NCBI GenBank assembly: GCA_903813345.2
Contig: CAIIXF020000002.1
Span: 31,550,926-31,614,925 of the forward strand
DNA: 64,000 nucleotides
Source: Owenia fusiformis
Lineage: Eukaryota; Annelida; Polychaeta; Sabellida; Oweniidae
Reading direction: 5' to 3'
Position 1 is the stretch's first letter. The number at the start of each line of letters is the position of its first letter. The position numbers were made by a program, and so were the translations under genes. Positions 55,469-64,000 of the stretch are shown one piece after another. The notes beneath the pieces were generated by a model. The model had not been told where the DNA came from. It saw nothing but the letters and a program-made list of their open reading frames with translations, and did no database searches.

Positions 55469-56400
55469 AATAGGCCTACCCTTGAAATCCAGCAGTCGTG
55501 GTGCTATACGTGTTACGGGTCCGGAAACTTTATAGTATGCCTTACTCACTTCGAGAGGCATGTTAGATTTTGAAACTTATATTATATCAAAATCCACATA
55601 GCTTTCGCAGTAAGTAAAGTATGCCATCTACCTGCACCGATTATGAGTTTGCTGGTTCGCAGGTGAAAAATCTATTTCCTTATTTTTGATTATCCGGGTT
55701 CACATATACATTAATTACATAATGTTGACCTAATTTGGATAAATAAGTCGTACACCATCTGTAAATAGCTGTAAACAGCTTCTTTGCGGTGTTCATAAGG
55801 GTAGCCAGGATTTTCCAAGAAATATGTCTACACAGGTACTAAATGGAAAGGACCATAAACATGTTACAAAACACGGCAAAAAAAGAAAACACATTTAACT
55901 TGAAAAGAAACCACAATTCAAGTAGCCCCACAATCCACGACCGCACGATACATTGTATGTTATTGTTTTGGTGAGGTAAGATTGTTCCAACCTCAAGTTA
56001 CCTCATAGCATATAGGCCAATGAAAAAAGTCCCTCAAATCAACGAATCGCACTATGGAGTTTGTGGAGACGCTAATTTATCTATCCTTCCTTCATCCCCT
56101 TTGTCTTTTGTATCTACTCAAACTAGATGATACCCATGGTTAAAGGGATGGAGACGACATTAGAGTGAAGCTTTGGAAGTCTGTTAATCCATTTTTTCTA
56201 AAAAGACATGCAATCAGTTCTGTCGATGGTTCAGGATTATCTTCTATTTCTTTATATGTTAGCTGGGAAGAGTTAAGGGGCGTGAGGGGGGGGGGTGTCC
56301 CAGCTTTTTAAATCTTATGAATTTGGATATCTCAGTATCTTAAATAACTTCTATGCTTGATCGGATATCTCAATTCTATTTTCAGAAAATAAGTGAACTA
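55469..56400. other. No gene recognised
   Basis: No repeat border or coding signal stands out, apart from a G-run at 56283-56295. Confidence 0.3.
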
Positions 56401-56408
56401 GAATTTTA

Positions 56409-56460
56409 AGGGAAACATTGACATGGGATCCTTTGAAAAACCATGTCAATGTTTCCCTTA
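56409..56460. repeat. Hairpin TAAGGGAAACATTGACATGG
   Basis: Arms of about 20 bases pair across a spacer of about 12. An outer partial mirror (GATCGGATATC near 56359 and GATATCCGATC near 56462) extends the structure. Confidence 0.8.
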
Positions 56461-56733
56461 AGATATCCGATCAAGCATAAAGCCCGGGCATAGAAGTTGT
56501 TGAAGATACAGACCTCGAGGTCCATGGGGATATACGAGCCGGGATACGAGCGTACAGTAGATCCATGGTTGTAGTTTTGGGTACGATTCATCCTAGAGCT
56601 CGTAACAAAATGAATACTTGATCTGGTATGTGTGATTCTTACATTAACAATATCAACTCTGACCCCCCTTTCTCCTTCACCTGTGCAACCAATCTGTGGG
56701 AATAAGTTACGGTCACGGGTGTAATGGGGGTTA

Positions 56734-56780
56734 CTTATCCCGTACCAGGACTATAGACTATAGTCCTGGTACGGGATAAG
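56734..56780. repeat. 47-base near-perfect palindrome
   Basis: The 23-base arms (CTTATCCCGTACCAGGACTA and onward) are exact complements around a single A at 56757. About 170 bases upstream of the putative beta-thymosin start site. Confidence 0.9.
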
Positions 56781-56880
56781 GGGTTACAATGTCTTGTAGC
56801 CAGACTATTATTTAGGCAAAAAAGATTCTTTACACACCAAGGACGTGCTGCCATCTATTGATCATAAATACAGCGCTCTG

Positions 56881-56931
56881 ATTGGTCAGAATCTAATTAG
56901 CTTATGCATTCAAGCTGCCTCTGCATAAAAA
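56881..56931 (+). promoter_or_regulatory. Putative beta-thymosin promoter (inverted CCAAT and TATA-like boxes)
   Basis: ATTGG at 56881-56885 (an inverted CCAAT box, in GATTGGTCAG) lies about 45 bases before GCATAAAAAC (56923-56932). The non-coding exon begins about 25-30 bases further on. Spacing suits a core promoter. Inferred, no transcript start is known. Confidence 0.45.
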
Positions 56932-56954
56932 CAGTGTGTCACCTCACACTCATT

Positions 56955-57006
56955 CATACTACAGCCGGCGATCCAGGAAATAGGAGCACGTTTCAAAAAC
57001 TTCTCG
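56955..57006 (+). other. Putative non-coding first exon of the beta-thymosin gene
   Basis: The sequence after the TATA-like box contains no ATG before the donor CTCG|GTAAGAAAAT at 57007. Beta-thymosin genes typically have a 5' UTR exon like this. The start is approximate. Confidence 0.45.
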
Positions 57007-58844
57007 GTAAGAAAATTTACTTTACAACTTTAAAGCTTCAAATATGATTTAAAGAGAACTTTGTTTACAGGTGCCAAATTTGTCAAGTAGCACGAAAGAT
57101 TGGAATTTCAAGTTCATCTTTTCCTCTGACATTTAATCATTGTCGCGTATTCAATTTCCATGCATGTGCCACGCCCCTACGTTTAGCTTATTTGAGTGAG
57201 GGGTCACTGGAGGCTGCGACAATCATGTGTATTTTAGATAAAATATTTTATATTATAGAACATAATGTTATAGTGATCATGTATTGGTTGTAGAATGGAT
57301 TGTTTGTGTGTGTGTGTGTGGGGGAGGGGGGGGGGTAATAATCTGTTCATCAAATCACAAAGTCCAAGTATATGCAACAATCATAATATTATGAAGATGC
57401 CATCCTGATTGTCTAGGTTATGTCACCATTTAAATCATGAGTTCAAAGATTACATAACAGATAATCTGTTTGAGATAATCACGAAAATGGAATTGATGGA
57501 ACTTTTTTAATAATTTTATTTCCTTGTTTGATGTGGTGATGCCTCTGTAGCATGGTACTTTAATGTGAAGAAATACATTTAAACTGATTCATAGCTAAGC
57601 AGAAATCAATAAGCATAATCAGTTGCATGAAAGGAGGTCCTATAATACACGATAATGTCCAATCACATCACAACAAGGCTAGCTTCAGAATAGACAGACA
57701 ATAATCTGATCAAGAGAAAATCAATGAACTTATTCATTCATTTGTTGAGCATTTGAGAAAATGTCAGTGTGTTCTATTAGCTGGGATGAGTCAGTCTGCA
57801 TCTCCCATCTGTGACTTCATTTCATGTGGAAATAGCTGTTTTTGATTGAGTCCCTGCCTCCCCCCCCCCACCTTGGTCCTCCCACTTCATCTGCACTGTC
57901 CCAATATAGATTTTGGCTGGGGGATGGGGGGTGGGGGGGGGGTAAACAAGGAATTGGTGTAAGCCAAGTGTTTGGCTGAAGTAAGGCTCTTCACCATTAT
58001 TTTGTTTCAACGTTTTGAGGTGTTCTCCAACTAATGCATTGTCTATCTACAGCCAGGGATGATTCATTCTACAGCTGTATGATGTATGATTAATCCATCC
58101 TCTGTCTGCATTCCTGACCTTATATCCAGGTCTCCCTGTTAGACCAGGTGACACAGAGCAAGAAAGGCATAAATATTTTATAACTGATGTTACACTGCTA
58201 TATTCTCATACATCGATTATATTGCTATAATGTATATTGGCTAAAAATCAATATAAAAAACATCCAATAAACTTAAAAGTATTACTATTTTGATCAAAAT
58301 TGAATTGCTTTTGTAATCCAGCCTTGCTTTAAAGGACAATGAAAATTTGTATTCGTATTGTGCTTAACAAATTTAGCCTCTTTGAGAAGTTAAAAACTTG
58401 ATTGAGACAGCATGGTTTAAAAAGTTAGTTGATTGAAAAATACAAGCTATATAAATACTTGGCTTCATGATCAATAGTGAGTCAAGTCCTTGTAACAGGA
58501 ATTAGACATCTCTGATGAATACTACTTGCCAAGTAACAGTTAGTGAGTTACCATGGTTACAATTATGAAAATGCTGTTAAAAATCAAAACACTGAAATAT
58601 CTTTTTTTGTAAAACATGTTCTAGCAAAAACACAAATAGGTAAACCAAGTACAAAATTATTTGCACCAGTGTGTTAAATTGAAATGTCACACTGACATTA
58701 TGACATCAAAGCAAAACAACTTTGAAATAGAACACAAATACTGTTTATTTAAGTGTTAAAATTTACTTGAAACGCCAAATGCAAAACCCTTTTGGCCAAT
58801 TATGAAGTGTTGAGGTCTAATACATGTATTTCAAGTAATGTTTT

Positions 58845-58938
58845 AGCCTTGCCCAAGTCGGTATTTTCTTACTTATCTGATCTTGAATTATTACAATAGA
58901 AATCAAGATAAGTAAAAGAGAATGACTTGGGCAAGGCT
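58845..58938. repeat. Long hairpin in the beta-thymosin intron
   Basis: AGCCTTGCCCAAGTC (58845-58859) pairs with GACTTGGGCAAGGCT (58924-58938). An inner stem pairs TTACTTATCTGATCTTGA with TCAAGATAAGTAA. Confidence 0.85.
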
Positions 58939-60190
58939 ATTAATGTTTGTTTTTTAACCAATAAACTCTGGAGTTTATATTTACCAGAAAATGTTCAAGA
59001 CAAGTTCCCTTGAAAAACTTCACAGGCATGCTTTAATTGGTGTAAAATTTATTTATCAACTCTGATAATGACCAAAATGAATGATTTTCAACTGGGGATA
59101 CAGTAATTTTCAACTTCTGATTGAAGCACCTTGTTGAGTAAAAATCAACATGCAGAAATCGTGCAACTTAATTATATTGCAAACTTCCTTATGCTGCTGT
59201 TTTTTCATTATTTCATATTTTCAAATTGAATGACTTTAATAACCTTACCAACATGATGTATATTTAATTGGCTAACATCCCCATCATTATTGCAATGTCC
59301 TTAGTGTGACAGATGATTCCAGGTGAAATGCCCTCACATAAAATTTCAGTTGAAATGCCCTCACATAAAATGCCCTTGCATAATGTTCCAGAAGAAATGA
59401 AAGATAAAATTGCAGAGATATTTTGTTTATTTAGAAGCTAAATGTAGGCTAAACATCAATTTGTTATTTAAACAGTCATAAAGGTGTTTTGATGGACCTT
59501 CATCTTAATTAATTAATCAAATTATTTTGAATAATTATGTTCACTTTTTTGCAAGGGGAGACAACAGAGATGTGTTGAAGTAATTAGTAAAGGAGATATT
59601 ATTACTAACAATCATATTTTACTAATTACTCCAGGACTCTAGAGTAATTGGAATCACAGGACTAGAGATAAACATGATGTACGACCCTAATGAAAATCTC
59701 CAAGGTGTGGTGTGATGTTTGATTGCAATTAGCAAGACATGCAAGCCATGGGGCCGTTTTCATCCAATGGTGCTCTTAAGTGTCATTCACCTGCCTGAGA
59801 TGTCATCTCTAAAAGAGGCAATTTAACATGATTATTAAAAGACAAATTTAGTGTTAAGGATGACCTCTCATTCCTTCTCATGTGCTTAGTGATACATAAA
59901 TATGTACATGAGTACTGTATCAGGATCTTCAAGGACATATTAGGTATTGCCAATTTGCCAGATTTCTTTTATTTACACATTGGTAACATATCCCCTAAAT
60001 ACAAATTTGTCTCTCCTATTTTTGCATGTCTTGGTTTAGATCATGGCTCTCAACTCTCATTTTTATGACTGTTTGTCTGTTTCAGCATCTGTAACGAATG
60101 GTTACAATCTGTAACAAATGTTTATACTTCAATTGTAACTTGGTGGTAACAAGAGTCAGTTATTCCCACTTTACCCATATGCAATAACCC

Positions 60191-60607
60191 AGATGCGAGT
60201 AGAAATAATCTTGATTTACGTCATTAAAAATTCAGTCAAAGTAATATCATATTTGAAATCTACATGTAAAATTACATCTAGAAATGTGGTTTTAAAAAGT
60301 GTTTATCAACTTTGAAAAATTAATTTTCTTTTAAAATGTGACTTCTAGCTCGGGGAGATTCCCCATAGACCCCATGCTATAAAATCACAAAAAATGAAAT
60401 ATCTTTTCTTTTAGTGGACAGATAATATTTTGCTTTCCTGGACATATTTTCATGAGTATAAGTATCAGACACATAAGGGTTTTATGAAAATTGAGCCACT
60501 TAAATTGATAATATTCAAGTTTAAGGGAACTTTCTTATATACCTGCCATGTTAATTGACCCGAATCAGCCACCTGGTGGTGAAACTGGTAACTACCTACT
60601 CACATTT
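60191..60607. mobile_element. AGATGCGAGTA-family MITE, copy D
   Basis: More diverged copy of 33077-33483; keeps GCCACCTGGTGGTGAAAC near its right end. Confidence 0.75.
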
Positions 60608-60906
60608 GGGTAATTGTCTAGCCATAGTGAACAACAATGGTTTATTGTGAACAACAATAGTTTATTGTGTACATCATTAAATTATGAATGTCTGCAAACA
60701 AGAATAATGCCTCAGTTTATGTTCAGATATGAAAAAGTACAAGTTCTTTCACTTTGTGCACATTACATTGCGTGTCTGTCAACCATAATTGACTACTAAA
60801 TTGCTGCTCTTTGCTGATAAGTTTTTATGTCTTTTGTTAAAACAGTTAATTGCATATATGGAAGGTTGACATGTTATTCTGTGTTTGTGAAATGGCAATA
60901 AAAGAA

Positions 60907-60980
60907 CTTGTATCCGGGACTTGTATCAGGGACTTGTATCCGGGACTTGTATCAGGGACTTGTATCCGGGACTTGTATAT
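60907..60980. repeat. 14-bp tandem repeat, about five units
   Basis: Alternating CTTGTATCCGGGA and CTTGTATCAGGGA units. Confidence 0.9.
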
Positions 60981-61892
60981 TTCATACATGTAGAGCTGAT
61001 ATTTTCATTTGTAGATTTAGTTGTTTCATGATTTTTATGAAGTTGTTTTCATCAATCATTCTGTCATGATCTCATATTATTATTTCCATAGTTTGTATGT
61101 CCTAATGTATGAACATGAAGCATATATTGGCTCTCATATACATATACTGATCTACACTCGTACAAGCCTATTATGGTGATAAAGCTCCCCCTCCCTCTTG
61201 TGACAACATATCAGGCACCTTGTGACATATTCCCCAAACAAGCAATAATATACCAAATAAGGACAGCCACATAAGACATAATGTTCCTGGAGATGGGAAA
61301 AATAGGACTCGCCATAACTGTGTCATATTAGATTCATTTTGAACTTTGAGATCTGAAAAACAAGTTTGACTAGTAATACTTGGCTCAAGTTTCCAAGATG
61401 GATAAAAAACAACTTTATTGAAAATAACACAGCAGCCATGAGCCTTGGTTATACCAGGTCATTATGCTGCCAAGCCTGTTGTGAACTTGCAATCTCACTC
61501 TTGTTTGTGAACAACCATTTCAATACAATTTTTATTTTGTAAATAATTCATACTCATAAGGTCAATAACTGAGTCAATAGTACTTTCATTGTGAAAGAAT
61601 TAACAATTTTATCGCACTTTGAAAAAGTTTAAGGATCGCATCAGAAACGGCTTAATAGCATAAACATGTACATATTTAATCCATATAGTGATGCATGAAG
61701 TACACAGTGATGCATGCTGTTCATGATGATAATGCCATAATTTCAGCTCTCATTCAAACACTGACTTGCTCCAACGGCTTCAATGCTGGGAGCGATTATT
61801 GCATATCTCAGTGTTAGGTGTAGTCTATTATGTAATATAAGGCCACTTAAATCTTATGACTATTCAGTTTTATTTTGTTTCTTGCAGCGTGA

Positions 61893-62084
<192 letters not shown>

Positions 62085-62099
62085 TGAAGTATTTTTAAG

Positions 62100-62500
62100 C
62101 CAATATATACCCAAATGGGGCACAGTAGGACCTCCATATGTTTAACATTGCACAGGACTTCACGGGGCCTTACCCGATGGGATTCCATGGGACTTCATTG
62201 CATTCAGTTGGACTCATGGGACTATGGACACTATGACACCCCATAGAGTCCGACTGAAGCATATTTAGCAAAGTCCCAAGAAGCCCCATCGAGAATGAAC
62301 ATATTGTTTCCATGGGGCATTGTGGGACTTGGCATGAAAGTGGCTGGAGAAAAACCTTCTAAAGTAAATTACATCATTTCCAAGGGACTCGGTGTGGTGG
62401 GACTTCATGGGGGAAAGTTAACGAGGTCTCATGGGACATCGTTTGACTCGATGAGGCATGGTGGGACTCAGTTGGACTCGATGGGCTAGTGGAATGTCGC
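62100..62500. repeat. Degenerate GGGACTTCATGGG-type repeats
   Basis: Variants of CATGGGACTT, GTGGGACTCA and GATGGG recur irregularly in both orientations, giving a locally GC-enriched block after the beta-thymosin exon. Confidence 0.55.
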
Positions 62501-63041
62501 CCCATTGCTGTTTGTTGAGCTTTAGAAGGGGATATATGGTTCAGTGAAGTATTTTAGCGGGGGAAGTACTTATTCATCTGTCCTCATTGGCATAAACAAA
62601 AGCGTCTAATTTCCGCCAGGAGAATAATATGATTAGTGGCTTATTAGCTCTATTTCAATTGATTTGTAGCAATGACATATCTCTTGAATAACCAATAATA
62701 CAACTGAATTACCATACTGTGGTCATGAGATATTCAGACATTACAAATTGTGAAAAACCAAGCATAGTAGATTCTCCCAATTTTGAACTTAGACAGAATG
62801 CCTTTCTTTGAATGAGAAAGAGTTCTGCGTCCTCCAAGTGCAGGGCTCCAAACATCATCCACTATGTTCCTTCCTTCATAGGATGATGTCTGAAGCGCTG
62901 CATTCGGAAGATTGAATTCTGACACAGGTGATATAAGAGCTACTTACATTGATATGAGTGGTACTTAAATAGTGAGTTACCAGTCAATAGCTATTGATTT
63001 TGTTGATTAGATACTGTAACACTACATCTGGTACAGAAACC

Positions 63042-63177
63042 TAGTGCTGAATATCTCCATATCCCCCATAGTGCTGAATATCTCAATATCCCCCATAGTG
63101 CTGAATATCTCAATATCCCCCATAGTGCTGAATATCTCAATATCCCCCATAGTGCTGAATATCTCAATATCCCCCAT
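63042..63177. repeat. 27-bp tandem repeat, five units
   Basis: Unit TAGTGCTGAATATCTCAATA followed by TCCCCCA, nearly identical between copies. A minus-strand open frame spanning it is a product of the repeat. Confidence 0.95.
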
Positions 63178-64000
63178 CTCCCCATTCCTGTCTTAGATAC
63201 AAACAACTGATAATGAATTCCAGAATTAAGAATTCATACTTCTGTGTAAGAAAACCGCCCTAGGACTCTTTGACCTAGACGGGGAGTAGAGTAGTGTATT
63301 GATTCACCACAGGGTGATCTAATTATATTGCTATGTGATACTACACTATGTAGATACAGAGAGTCAATGAAGCGAATACCACAGAAGAAGTCAAGATAGT
63401 ACCACATATAAACCACATATACCACATATTCTCTTCAACAAGAAGTTTGCACTTGATCAGCATGTCCTGCTCTGAATACTGCAAGAGATGAAGCCTATCT
63501 TAGAAGATATACTTTTTTAGGAGACAGTATATTTGATATGGTTATTCCTTTTGGAGACAATGGGACATAATTGATATGGCTTCTTCAAGAGACAAAGGGG
63601 ACATAAATGTTTTGACTACTTTTATGGTGGCATCACATGACCTCAGCGGCAGTAAAAAGTCTGACAATAATGAACATGTAATTTGTGATTAATGATAGCA
63701 ATTGTTTCGTATGACATCAAAAACTACTCGTGACAATTCTTCCCACTGATTATAGGCCTGATTCTGTAGAGGCAATATATAGAACCTCCAAATCAGCTTA
63801 AAATATGCCATGTAGACTGAGATGATTTACTAGCTAGAAATCTCAATATCAAGAATTGCAGATTTATTTACAGTAGACCTGCTTGCAATGTATCAGCAAC
63901 AGAAAATTCACGATCAAATTGCTCTTCTGTGCTTAGAATTCCTAGAGGCTGTGTGTGGTTATGAGTCATTTTCTCATTATTGATTGGTTTAAATTGGTCA
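63178..64000. other. No gene recognised
   Basis: Presumably intron of the beta-thymosin gene. No exon continuing the thymosin repeat was found by eye. Confidence 0.3.

Larger units (their letters stand above)
57007..61887 (+). other. Putative beta-thymosin intron 1
   Basis: About 4.9 kb from GTAAGA to TTTGTTTCTTGCAG. Contains a TG microsatellite (57306), G- and C-runs, a hairpin at 58845-58938, the MITE copy D at 60191-60607 and a 14-bp tandem repeat at 60907. No other gene is supported within it. Confidence 0.45.

Noticed and set aside
62991-63206. Repetitive minus-strand frame (GILRYSALW)
   Set aside because: Product of the 27-bp tandem repeat; 27 is a multiple of three, so it stays open by chance.

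Overview
The window is AT-rich, repeat-dense nuclear DNA from an animal. Genes are split by GT-AG introns, one of them 15 kb long. The gene set (beta-thymosin, a PRDM-class PR/SET domain, a type II membrane glycosyltransferase, a mariner transposase) and the abundance of small inverted-repeat DNA transposons fit a marine invertebrate such as a mollusc, brachiopod or other non-model bilaterian. I cannot name the species.

Layout. 0.2-1.1 kb: a decayed LINE 3' fragment (minus). 1.8-3.6 kb: a complete three-exon glycosyltransferase (plus). 5.4-26.9 kb: a convergent minus-strand gene for a small PR/SET protein, six exons joined in compatible phases, ending about 100 bases before a polyadenylation signal. 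Its 15.2-kb intron 4 holds, among others, an apparently intact young mariner element with a spliceosomal intron in its own transposase, and an inverted-repeat element with 5-bp target duplications. 27-44 kb: no host gene that I can support; it is a field of MITEs, mariner-ended elements, a pogo-like relic, a 32-bp minisatellite and a nested pair of TIR elements. 46.0-47.85 kb: a three-exon plus-strand gene for a 112-residue secreted precursor with three acidic repeats, each closed by a dibasic Lys-Arg, followed by AATAAA; I recognise no family for it. 50.5-55.5 kb: a 5-kb element with terminal inverted arms of about 520 bp enclosing a broken copy of a widespread unnamed invertebrate protein family. 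56.9-62.0 kb onward: the 5' part of a beta-thymosin gene, with promoter elements, a non-coding first exon, a 4.9-kb intron and the first coding exon; the rest lies beyond the window or was not found.

The host genes do not form a pathway. The three strongest leads are (1) the secreted dibasic-repeat precursor, (2) the zinc-finger-less PR/SET protein with a possible signal peptide, and (3) the intron-bearing mariner with 189-bp inverted repeats. All exon models were built by eye from splice sites, reading phase and motif continuity, without transcript evidence.
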